From positions 1-64,000 of the forward strand of contig JBAOIN010000011.1 in NCBI GenBank assembly GCA_037045455.1: a DNA stretch of 64,000 nt, written 5' to 3'. Below, one piece after another: positions 57,786 to 64,000 of the stretch. A model generated the notes under the pieces. The model had not been told where the DNA came from, did not search any database, and saw nothing but the letters and a program-made list of their open reading frames with translations. This stretch comes from JADKAV01 sp037045455. Lineage in GTDB: Bacteria; Actinomycetota; Actinomycetes; S36-B12; UBA10799. Position 1 is the first letter of the stretch, and every line of letters starts with the position of its first letter. A program made the translations under genes and the position numbers.

Positions 57786-58381
57786 TGAGCACGCAGGTGC
57801 ACATGTCCGCCAGCGACCGGCGCGAGGCGTTGGTCGCGGCGGCTGTGCGCACGATCCGGGCGCACGGAATGCTCGAGTCCAGCACCCGGACCGTGGCGGC
57901 GGAGGCCGGTGTCAGCACCGGCCTCATGCACCATTACTTCGACTCCTACGACGACCTGATGGCCGCCGCGTTCGAGCGGGTCGCGACCGAGGACCTGCAG
58001 CGGGCGCGCGAGGTTGTGATGGCTCATCCCACGTCGGCCGAGCGGCTCGACGCCATCGTCACCGAGTTCCAGCCGGCGCGCGACGCCTGGCAGTTCCAGT
58101 GGTGGATGGACGCGTGGAGCAGTTCGGCGCGGCACCCCGCCGTGCGGGACATGGCTGCGCGGTTGAACGCCGGCTGGCAGCACCTCATCGAGGAGGTGCT
58201 GCGAGAAGGCGCCCAGGAGGGCGAGTTCGCCTGTCCGGATCCGCGGGCGTCCGCGTGGCGGCTGCTGGCGCTGCTGGACGGTTTGACGATTCAGGTAGTG
58301 GCCCAGACCGACGGCCCTGGTCGCGCCGACGTCGAGAAGTGGTCCATGCAGGCCGCTCGGGCTGAGACCGGGCGGCTGTAG
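57785..58381 (+). CDS. TetR family regulator of the agmatine operon
   Basis: Repressor-type protein of 198 residues. The N-terminal helix-turn-helix reads TRTVAAEAGVSTGLMHHYFD, and the C-terminal ligand domain includes FQWWMDAWSSSARHPAVRD and LLALLDGLTIQVV, like BetI-type regulators. ATG 57785 overlaps the aguA stop. Coupling to the operon and the palindrome over the ptcA -35 box suggest autoregulated control by agmatine or a product. Confidence 0.92.
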   Translation: MSTQVHMSASDRREALVAAAVRTIRAHGMLESSTRTVAAEAGVSTGLMHHYFDSYDDLMAAAFERVATEDLQRAREVVMAHPTSAERLDAIVTEFQPARDAWQFQWWMDAWSSSARHPAVRDMAARLNAGWQHLIEEVLREGAQEGEFACPDPRASAWRLLALLDGLTIQVVAQTDGPGRADVEKWSMQAARAETGRL

Positions 58382-58389
58382 TTCGACAT

Positions 58390-58473
58390 ATGACCCCGAT
58401 CCATGCGTTTGGAATTCGTGCCCAGTTAGACGCACGGATAGGGGCCACATGTGGCCCGGATCCACGCGTTTGC
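58390..58473. repeat. Palindromic repeat with GGCCACATGTGGCC core (second locus)
   Basis: The core GGCCACATGTGGCC is a perfect palindrome. Arms contain GATCCATGCGTTTGG at the left and GGATCCACGCGTTTGC at the right. It is related to 39186-39232. It fills the gap after the tetR gene. Confidence 0.75.
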
Positions 58474-58479
58474 CATGCG

Positions 58480-58665
58480 CTAGGGCGTGACGATCGCGAA
58501 ATCCGGGTCCACCGGGCCGAGCACCAACATCAGGGTGGCCAGGTCGGCCGGATCGCCCTCCACCTCGACCAGCCCGGCCTGCACCGCCTGCCCGAGCGGC
58601 GAGTTGACGCAGCGGTGTGTTCGGTGGCGGCCGTGGCGGAAACGGTAGTCGAGTAGCCAGAGCAC
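58480..58665 (-). pseudogene. Fragment resembling the C-terminal domain of an alkyl sulfatase
   Basis: The last 40 codons (VEVEGDPADLATLMLVLGPV then DPDFAIVTP) resemble the SCP2-like C-terminal domain of metallo-beta-lactamase-type alkyl sulfatases, which often end FNIVTP. No catalytic domain is upstream; the frame begins inside a low-quality stretch near 58665 and meets the arginase-family gene promoter. Probably a gene remnant. A small independent gene is the alternative. Confidence 0.4.
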
Positions 58666-58700
58666 CGGCAGCAGTTCGGCTGATGCTGAACACTGGAGGG

Positions 58701-59507
58701 ATGACGACGTTGTTGCTTCCCTTCCACCAAGATGAGCGTGTGAGCGACCAGAGCATCGTGCTGGAATCTGCTACCCCCGTGGTTCCCGATCTGCGCGGCG
58801 ACAACCAATGGCGCCGGCTGCAGACGCTCTACGACGCGCTCGGAGACGAAGTCGCCACGTCCTTGGGCGATGGTGATGTGACGGTCGTGACCGGAGACTG
58901 CCTGGCGCTGCTGGGAACTCTGGCAGGCGTCCAGCGCTCGGGCCTCGACCCTGCGATCGTGTGGTTCGATGCGCATGGGGACGTACACACCATCGAGTCG
59001 TCGACGTCCGGCTACCTGGGCGGCATGGCGCTGCGGATGGCGCTGGGCGGCAATGCCGACGCACTGGCCGGACCCTTGGGTTTACGGCCGGTGGCCGCGT
59101 CCAAGGCGATGCTCGTCGACGCCCGCGATCTGGATCCGGCGGAAGTCGAGTACCTGGCTGACTCCCCGGTCGGGCAGTTTCAGGTCGAGGCGATCGCGGC
59201 CGCCAAACTGCCACCCGGCCCAGTGATCCTGCACGTGGACCTCGACGTGATCGACTGCAGCGAGGTGCCGGGACTGCGATTCCCTGCCCCGCAGGGACCG
59301 AGCAGTGATGACGTCCTCAATGCCCTGCAACGCCTGCTCGGCAGCGGTCAGGTCGTGGCTCTGGATGTGGCGTGCCCGTGGTTCGAGCCGGAGAACGAGC
59401 AGCAGATCAACCAGCGGGCCGAGCTGCTGGAGCGGGTCTCTGGCCCTGCGATGATCAGGGGCTTTCGGCCAACACCTCGGCGCGATGCGCCTTGCGCGTG
59501 TCATTGA
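58701..59507 (+). CDS. Arginase/agmatinase family protein
   Basis: Ureohydrolase-superfamily protein, up to 268 residues. ATG 58701 follows GGAGG closely. Metal-binding motifs: VVTGDCLALLGT (normally GGDHS; here Cys replaces the His ligand), AIVWFDAHGDVHT (DAHxD) and ILHVDLDVID (DxD). The C-terminus FRPTPRRDAPCACH is unlike the family and overlaps the opposite gene, so the real end may be near 59453 after one indel. It may hydrolyse arginine, agmatine or another guanidino compound; being next to aguA fits but does not prove this. Confidence 0.78.
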   Translation: MTTLLLPFHQDERVSDQSIVLESATPVVPDLRGDNQWRRLQTLYDALGDEVATSLGDGDVTVVTGDCLALLGTLAGVQRSGLDPAIVWFDAHGDVHTIESSTSGYLGGMALRMALGGNADALAGPLGLRPVAASKAMLVDARDLDPAEVEYLADSPVGQFQVEAIAAAKLPPGPVILHVDLDVIDCSEVPGLRFPAPQGPSSDDVLNALQRLLGSGQVVALDVACPWFEPENEQQINQRAELLERVSGPAMIRGFRPTPRRDAPCACH

Positions 59508-59643
59508 CGCCGTCGCGCAGGAATGGGTCGTCCATGACCAGTGCCACGATCGGGCAGTCTTGGGGACCGAGGTGAGCATCGGGGTGACACAGGGTGCAGG
59601 GCTGGCCCGGGCGCAAGGGGCACTTCGCAGTATTGGTTGCCAT
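59455..59643 (-). CDS. Small Cys-rich protein (DUF6767-like)
   Basis: Protein of 62 residues beginning MATNTAKCPLRPGQPCTLCH and continuing GPQDCPIVALVMDDPFLRDG. Four cysteines (C, C, C, C in CPLRPGQPCTLC and DC) suggest a metal site. The sequence resembles a short actinobacterial family often annotated as unknown. ATG 59643 follows an AT-rich TATAAGTGAA stretch. It overlaps the arginase-family gene tail on the opposite strand. Confidence 0.65.
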   Translation of the reverse strand: MATNTAKCPLRPGQPCTLCHPDAHLGPQDCPIVALVMDDPFLRDGVNDTRKAHRAEVLAESP

Positions 59644-59716
59644 TTCACTTATATTGTCGACCCAGCGAGCGCCTTATGTGAAGCGGCCGTCTGGCTATCG
59701 GACACACCCCGCGGTC

Positions 59717-61858
59717 CTACTTCGCGGACTCCTCGATCCGGGCGATGGCTTGTTCGCGGTATTCACTCAGTGGGGTGCTCTTGCCGTCGTTCTGCCGCGA
59801 CGTCCAGAAGTCCCAGCCGTTCGTCGACCCGCCCGTGACGTAGTCGCTGGCCCCGCTGGGCGAAGTGAAGACGTTCCCGTCAACGGCAATCGTTCCGTCG
59901 GGTTTGAGCGTCACGTCGGCGGGCCACGCGCCGCTCACGGAGACCAGCGGGCCCGGTCCGAGATCCGAACTGGCCATCACGTCACGCAGGGTCATTCCGT
60001 GGAACCGCCGGTGTGCCTCGGCGCTGACCGGAGCTCTGCCACCGCCCAGCCCCAGCCGTTCCGGAGACCAGATGAGTTCACAGAGGGCTTGGTACAGAGC
60101 CTGACGTTCGTGGATTGCCTCGGACGTGAAAGCGTCCGGGTAGGCCTTGAACGGCAACCCGGTGTCCTGGATCAATCCCGTGAACGCCGGGTTCTGGTTG
60201 TAAGCGGTGGGCGTGAGCGACTGCGCGAGGAGGTTCTGCGCCGGGAATTGCTTGACCTTCTCGGAGTAGTCGCAGGCGTTGAAGTCTCTCGGCAGGAGCA
60301 GCAAGTTCCCGAACATGTCTCGCGTATCCCCGAGTTCGTTTGGATCTTGGAAGTCATCCACGCGCGGTTCCGGCTCGTCGGTCACGATGTGGTGCACCTC
60401 AAACCTGTTCGGGCCGGCGTACTCGACGAACCCAGGACCGTGGGCACCCTCGATCCAGGCGGTCATGCGCGCCAAAAGGTAGGCGACGTGCGAGCGGTTC
60501 CGCTGATTGAGGCGGAAGCCCGACATGGTGCCGAAGCCCTCATCCATTCCGGCGACCCGATCGGCGAGAAACTGCCTGACCTGTCGCAGGTCCCGGTTCC
60601 TGAGGTTCCGGGCCAGGATGAACAGCTCATAGGTCAGGCTTGAGTAGCCGAAGTCGCGATCGCTGACCATCCGCCGGGCGATCATCACGTCGAGATAGTC
60701 CGACACCAGGCGGGCCTTCTGCTGGAAGGTCTGCTCGTCGTCGTGAACGGTCACCGCGGCCATGATGGGCAGGCACTGCAACGTCAGGCCGTTGTGTGCG
60801 TTGTAGAAAACTGCGGGCATCGTGTCGTCCAGCGTTTGACTGGCGTGGAGAAGCGTCACGAAGCGGCGGCTGAGGACTTCGAACTCCGTGTTGACGAACC
60901 GGTCGTAGTCGGACGGCTTGTCCAGGCCGATCGTCTCTCGGTTGTCCTGAACCCATTTGTGGAAGGCCGACCCGATCTTGTCGAAATCACCCAACACACC
61001 GTGTGTTCGGCGTTCGCGGATGGTGCGTGCGTACTTGCTGCGCAGCCACACCTTGAGGAAGTCGGAGTCTGCGTTGTGGTCGAGCGCTTTCAGTTCATCC
61101 ATCCGGTCGCGCCACAGCCGGTTGGTCGCGTCGACGTTGCCTGCTTCACCCACCCGCGTAATGAGGAAGGACTTGAGCATGTCGGCGCTGCTCAGTTGCA
61201 GGCCCCGGTCGTTCATCGTCTCGAAGATCTCGACGGCCATTTCGTCGTCCGTGGCGACGATCTCTGTGAGCAGCACGCGCTCAAGAAGCCAGTCGGTGAA
61301 ATGAAGCAGCGGACCTTCGGCGATTTCTGCTGGGAAGAAACGGACGATGTCGCTATAGCGCTGCCAGATGTTGCGGGAGGACGCGTCCCCCGTACTGGGG
61401 TCGTAGTCGGTGCCGTTCAGGATGCACATCATGACGGCGTTGCGCTCGCGAACGTCGAGGTTGAAACTCCTCACGCCGTACCGCTCGGAAAACACCAATG
61501 GGGAGAGGTCCGCTGCCCCCGGACGGTCAGCCGCGAGTGCTTGGAGGTGCATCAGCAGCAGCGACAGGGTTGTGAGGCGTTGCTGACCGTCCACGAGGAA
61601 GCGCACGTCGCCACGCGTACTGGTGACCACGGTCCCCAGGAAGTACGGCCGATAGGAGGCGACCGCCACCCGCTCGTGATGCGGTTCGTACTCCTGCAGG
61701 AAGGCGTCGGAGAGGTCATTGAGCAGCTCGATGACATTGGCTTCCGTCCAGCTGAACTCACGCTGGTAGAAGTCCAGTCCGTAGCGCTGGGACTGCATCA
61801 ATTCGCGGACTGTGCGCGCCTTGCCGTCGATCAATGCGGGCTCCACCTCTGCGCTCAT
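59717..61858 (-). CDS. DUF262-DUF1524 (GmrSD-like) protein with C-terminal RAMA domain
   Basis: Predicted modification-dependent restriction-like defence protein, 713 residues, intact. The N-terminal DUF262 (ParB/Srx-like) domain has DFYQREFSWTEANVIELL (about residue 30) and RFLVDGQQRLTTLSLLL (about 88). The C-terminal half has DUF1524 with the HNH-type NRFEVHHIVTDE near residue 488. The last 60 residues (LKPDGTIAVDGNVFTSPSGA, SDYVTGGSTNGWDFW) match the RAMA domain, thought to sense modified DNA. GmrSD enzymes cut glucosylated hydroxymethylcytosine DNA; this target is not shown here. A TATAAG box lies upstream (61884-61879). It sits beside ssrA. Confidence 0.85.
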   Translation of the reverse strand: MSAEVEPALIDGKARTVRELMQSQRYGLDFYQREFSWTEANVIELLNDLSDAFLQEYEPHHERVAVASYRPYFLGTVVTSTRGDVRFLVDGQQRLTTLSLLLMHLQALAADRPGAADLSPLVFSERYGVRSFNLDVRERNAVMMCILNGTDYDPSTGDASSRNIWQRYSDIVRFFPAEIAEGPLLHFTDWLLERVLLTEIVATDDEMAVEIFETMNDRGLQLSSADMLKSFLITRVGEAGNVDATNRLWRDRMDELKALDHNADSDFLKVWLRSKYARTIRERRTHGVLGDFDKIGSAFHKWVQDNRETIGLDKPSDYDRFVNTEFEVLSRRFVTLLHASQTLDDTMPAVFYNAHNGLTLQCLPIMAAVTVHDDEQTFQQKARLVSDYLDVMIARRMVSDRDFGYSSLTYELFILARNLRNRDLRQVRQFLADRVAGMDEGFGTMSGFRLNQRNRSHVAYLLARMTAWIEGAHGPGFVEYAGPNRFEVHHIVTDEPEPRVDDFQDPNELGDTRDMFGNLLLLPRDFNACDYSEKVKQFPAQNLLAQSLTPTAYNQNPAFTGLIQDTGLPFKAYPDAFTSEAIHERQALYQALCELIWSPERLGLGGGRAPVSAEAHRRFHGMTLRDVMASSDLGPGPLVSVSGAWPADVTLKPDGTIAVDGNVFTSPSGASDYVTGGSTNGWDFWTSRQNDGKSTPLSEYREQAIARIEESAK

Positions 61859-61998
61859 GCCGCTCGTCCCGGTTCGCGCTTATACGTTCCTGCCGTATCG
61901 CTCACTCTGGCCCCAAGTCGTTCTGGCGGCGGAGGACTGGCCCAACGGATCCTGAGACCAGCGCTCCTTCCCTTAATGGATCAACGTATACCGCCGCG

Positions 61999-62091
61999 CA
62001 TCCGTTAGATGTTGGGACATCCGTTAGATCGTTATGGACTGATATATCCGTTTTGACCTCTAACCGATGGTGGAAGGTCTAACGGATCGCG
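61999..62091. repeat. CATCCGTTAGA repeat cluster between the DUF262 gene and ssrA
   Basis: CATCCGTTAGA-type motifs at 61999 and 62019, with inverted forms CTCTAACCGATGG near 62058 and TCTAACGGATCGC near 62079. The order matches the cluster at 50766-50827. No gene is seen in 61859-62110. Confidence 0.65.
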
Positions 62092-62110
62092 ATGGGGACT
62101 CGAATCCGCG

Positions 62111-62330
62111 GTGGCCGTGGGAGCCGTCGGCCGCCACTGACGGCCTCCTCCCGATTCCCGACAGCGCGATCTCAAACAAATGAAAGGACCCCCCAAGCGT
62201 GGGGGGTCCTTTCATTTGTGGAGGTGCCGGGAGCCGTCGACCGCCTCTGGCGGCCTCCTCCCGATTCCCGACAGGTCACCGGAACAAAGGGAAAGACCCC
62301 CCAAGCATGGGGGGTCTTTCCCTTTGTGGA
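62111..62330 (-). repeat. Tandem duplication of a terminator block abutting the tmRNA 3' end
   Basis: Two units of about 110 bp. Each has GGAGCCGTCG, a GC hairpin, CCTCCTCCCGATTCCCGACAG and a strong terminator hairpin: stem with GGACCCCCC at 62178-62218 and stem with AGACCCCCC at 62284-62327. Each ends in TTGTGGAGGTGCCGGGA, the last bases of the tmRNA. The two terminator stems differ in sequence but each pairs perfectly within itself. Confidence 0.8.
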
Positions 62331-62689
62331 GGTGCCGGGAATCGAACCCGGGTCCAACGGTGCGCATCAGAGCATTCTCCGGGCGCAGTCGCTTTGTGGT
62401 GCATTCAGCCTGGCGGGTTCGTGCGACCCATCCGCCAACACGGCCTATTCACTGAAAAAGTCCCGCACACCCGCAGTGACCCAGGTGCTTGGCAAGCCTT
62501 CTAGACGACGCCGGTGACTAGGGGGAAGGCACCCCTAGGCCGACGGACTCACGCTCGCTTAGGCAGCGAGGGCGAAGTCAGTGCTCTTGGAATCGGCACT
62601 TGTTGTTTTGACGGATCGTTAATGAGATAACCGTCATCCTCAGCCCGCTTCTCTCGTCAGCGCAGCCGCTGTCGAAACCGTTCACCCCC
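62327..62689 (-). ncRNA. ssrA: tmRNA (ssrA)
   Basis: Transfer-messenger RNA that rescues stalled ribosomes. The 5' end GGGGGTGAACGGTTTCGAC pairs with the 3' end CACCTCC to form the acceptor stem, and the T-arm reads GGGTTCGATTCCCGG. The tag frame at 62597-62559 encodes ADSKSTDFALAA followed by TAA, a typical actinobacterial degradation tag ending LAA. The CCA is not encoded. Length about 363 nt. A terminator hairpin begins at the 3' end. Confidence 0.96.
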
Positions 62690-62764
62690 TGTTGAGTTGT
62701 ACTACCACCGTACCGACGCAGGTCGGGAACGGTCTACGACTATTAACGTCACATACCGCACGCG

Positions 62765-63349
62765 CTATTCCGCGAAATGCAGACGCATCACGACTCGAGG
62801 GAAACCACCCGAGACCGCACTGGTATCCGCCACTTTGGTGAAACCCACGCTCTCGAACAGTCCACGGGTACCGACGTAGGCCATCGTCAGATCAACCTTC
62901 TGCCCCTGGTTGTCGACCGGGTAGCCCTCGATGGCTGGCACGCCGCGCTCCCGCGCGTAGTCGACGGCTCCTCGCAAGACCGCCCGCGCGACGCCCCGCC
63001 GCCGGTAGCCAGGCCGCACGCGGACACACCACGCAGACCACACCGGCAGTTCATCGACGTGCGGAATCTTGCGCGACCTGGCAAAAGGCACCTGGGCACG
63101 CGGCGCAATCGCGGCCCAGCCGACCACCACGTCGTCGAGGTAGGCAAGCACACCCGGCGCCACGTCACGCCCACACAGTTCGCGCATGTACTCACCCCGG
63201 GCAGGGCCGATCAGGCTCTGGTTGGTCCGGGAGTCCAGCCTGTGACTCAAGCACCAGCACACCGATGATGTCGGGTTCTTCGGCCCGAGCATCGTCGCCA
63301 CGTCATCGAAGACCCCCGCGGTTGCCGGCCGCACCCTGATCTCGTCCAT
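62765..63349 (-). CDS. GNAT family N-acetyltransferase
   Basis: Protein of 194 residues, intact. ATG 63349 starts MDEIRVRPATAGVFDDVATM. It has a CWCLSHR segment common in an actinobacterial GNAT subgroup, VRVRPGYRRRGVARAVLRGA (acetyl-CoA loop RRRGVA) and GLFESVGFTKVADTS near the C-terminus. The gene lies upstream of ssrA on the same strand. Substrate unknown. Confidence 0.88.
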   Translation of the reverse strand: MDEIRVRPATAGVFDDVATMLGPKNPTSSVCWCLSHRLDSRTNQSLIGPARGEYMRELCGRDVAPGVLAYLDDVVVGWAAIAPRAQVPFARSRKIPHVDELPVWSAWCVRVRPGYRRRGVARAVLRGAVDYARERGVPAIEGYPVDNQGQKVDLTMAYVGTRGLFESVGFTKVADTSAVSGGFPRVVMRLHFAE

Positions 63350-63379
63350 CTCGACCAGGTTATGCAACAGACTGGACCC

Positions 63380-64000
63380 ATGAGTGTGGACTACGACGTC
63401 GTCGTCATGGGCGCGGGCCTGTCGGGCATCGACGCCGGCTACCGCCTGCAGACGTCGGCCCCGACCAAGAACTACACGATCCTCGAGGCCCGCGACAGCA
63501 TCGGCGGTACCTGGGATCTCTTCCGGTATCCCGGCATCCGCAGCGACTCCGACCTGTTCACGTTCGGCTTCCCCTTCAAGCCGTGGCGCGACCGCAAGTC
63601 GCTGGCCGACGGGCCGTCCATCCTGCGCTACATCAAGGACACCGCCGAGCAGTTCGGCATCGACAAGCACATCCAGTACGACGCCAAGGTGGTGGACGCG
63701 GATTTCGACACCGCTGCAGCGCGCTGGACACTGACCCTGGCCGACGGCCGCGAAATCACCTGCCGCTTCTGGTACTCCTGCGCCGGCTATTACTCCTACG
63801 ACGAGGGCTACCTGCCCGACATCCCGGGTCTCGACGACTTCGCCGGAATTCGCGTGCACCCGCAGTTCTGGCCAGAAGATCTCGACTACACGGACAAGCG
63901 CATCGTCGTGATCGGTTCGGGTGCAACTGCGGTCACGCTGGTTCCCGAGCTGGCCAAGAGCGCCGAACGCGTGACGATGCTGCAGCGCTCGCCCACCTGG
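63380..64000 (+). CDS. Flavin-containing (Baeyer-Villiger type) monooxygenase (partial, runs off right edge)
   Basis: FAD- and NADPH-dependent monooxygenase, first 207 residues only. Begins MSVDYDVVVMGAGLSGIDAG (FAD-binding GxGxxG) and continues GGTWDLFRYPGIRSDSD. FAGIRVHPQFWP matches the Baeyer-Villiger fingerprint FxGxxxHxxxWP, and VVIGSGATAVTLVPEL starts the NADPH-binding fold. Divergent from the GNAT gene across 30 bp. Substrate unknown. Confidence 0.9.
   Translation, partial: MSVDYDVVVMGAGLSGIDAGYRLQTSAPTKNYTILEARDSIGGTWDLFRYPGIRSDSDLFTFGFPFKPWRDRKSLADGPSILRYIKDTAEQFGIDKHIQYDAKVVDADFDTAAARWTLTLADGREITCRFWYSCAGYYSYDEGYLPDIPGLDDFAGIRVHPQFWPEDLDYTDKRIVVIGSGATAVTLVPELAKSAERVTMLQRSPTW

Noticed and set aside
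62093..62115. tRNA-like T-arm sequence (GATTCGAGTC on the minus strand)
   Set aside because: The stem does not pair and no acceptor, D-arm or anticodon arm can be found; at most a decayed copy of the tmRNA tail.
59717..62330. A complete integrative element at ssrA
   Set aside because: No integrase, excisionase or replication gene is visible; only the duplicated 3' block and one defence-like gene support island insertion.

Overview
The window is chromosomal DNA of a high-GC Gram-positive actinobacterium. The evidence is a WhiB3/WhiD-type regulator, the clpS-DUF2017-mec-cysO-cysM-murI-MBL-rph-rdgB block in the order known from mycobacteria, a GTP-type PEP carboxykinase, an F420-type luciferase-like oxidoreductase, DUF3039 and DUF222-HNH proteins, and several start codons placed 6-8 nt after a TANNNT box, which suggests leaderless mRNAs. 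I cannot name the genus. Many genes change reading frame one or more times by single-base steps, including housekeeping genes such as cysM and pckG. I read this mainly as uncorrected indels in the assembly, not gene decay, and annotate each such gene as one disrupted CDS.

Layout. 1-2.7 kb: type I restriction-modification genes hsdM and hsdS (minus; hsdS runs off the left edge). 2.8-4.0 kb: DUF222/HNH protein. 4.06-8.7 kb (minus): overlapping M13 peptidase, YihY membrane protein, acyl-CoA dehydrogenase and GNAT genes. 8.8-16.1 kb (minus): a GH18-type secreted glycosidase, then clpS, DUF2017, and the CysO-dependent cysteine synthesis genes with murI, rph and rdgB. 16.3-19.5 kb: a PBP4-type peptidase, an IclR regulator, DUF3039 and whiB. 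19.9-22.2 kb: arginine deiminase and ornithine carbamoyltransferase. 22.4-28.9 kb: MFS transporter, sulfatase, pckG, secreted VanY-like peptidase, CoiA-like nuclease. 29.1-33.3 kb (minus): LLM oxidoreductase, secreted papain-fold-like protein 1, MFS, FAD disulfide oxidoreductase. 33.4-39.1 kb: a GT2-GtrA/GT39 glycosyltransferase pair with a two-component system. 39.3-44.6 kb: VanZ-like protein, SulP transporter, papain-fold-like proteins 2 and 3, DUF3089 esterase-like protein. 44.6-51.8 kb (minus): a six-PAS diguanylate cyclase, Nudix, DHA2 efflux pump with its MarR regulator, GNAT, and a broken IS481 element. 51.9-53.8 kb: carboxyltransferase and a small secreted protein. 54.2-59.5 kb: an agmatine deiminase operon with a TetR regulator, then an arginase-family gene. 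59.5-64 kb: a DUF262-DUF1524-RAMA restriction-like gene, a tandemly duplicated terminator block, tmRNA (ssrA), GNAT and a flavin monooxygenase cut by the right edge.

How genes work together. Two amine catabolic routes (arginine to citrulline to ornithine; agmatine to carbamoylputrescine to putrescine) each end in a carbamoyltransferase that releases carbamoyl phosphate, but no carbamate kinase is present here. The three secreted paralogs at 30, 42.3 and 43 kb share a C-terminal domain, and each has a perfect GTGA-N6-TCAC palindrome upstream, the half-sites bound by CRP/Cmr/GlxR regulators. The same palindrome lies in the divergent whiB spacer and upstream of the agmatine operon promoter. This set looks like a small CRP-family regulon involving the cell wall. 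The intergenic spacers also carry at least three families of dispersed palindromic repeats.
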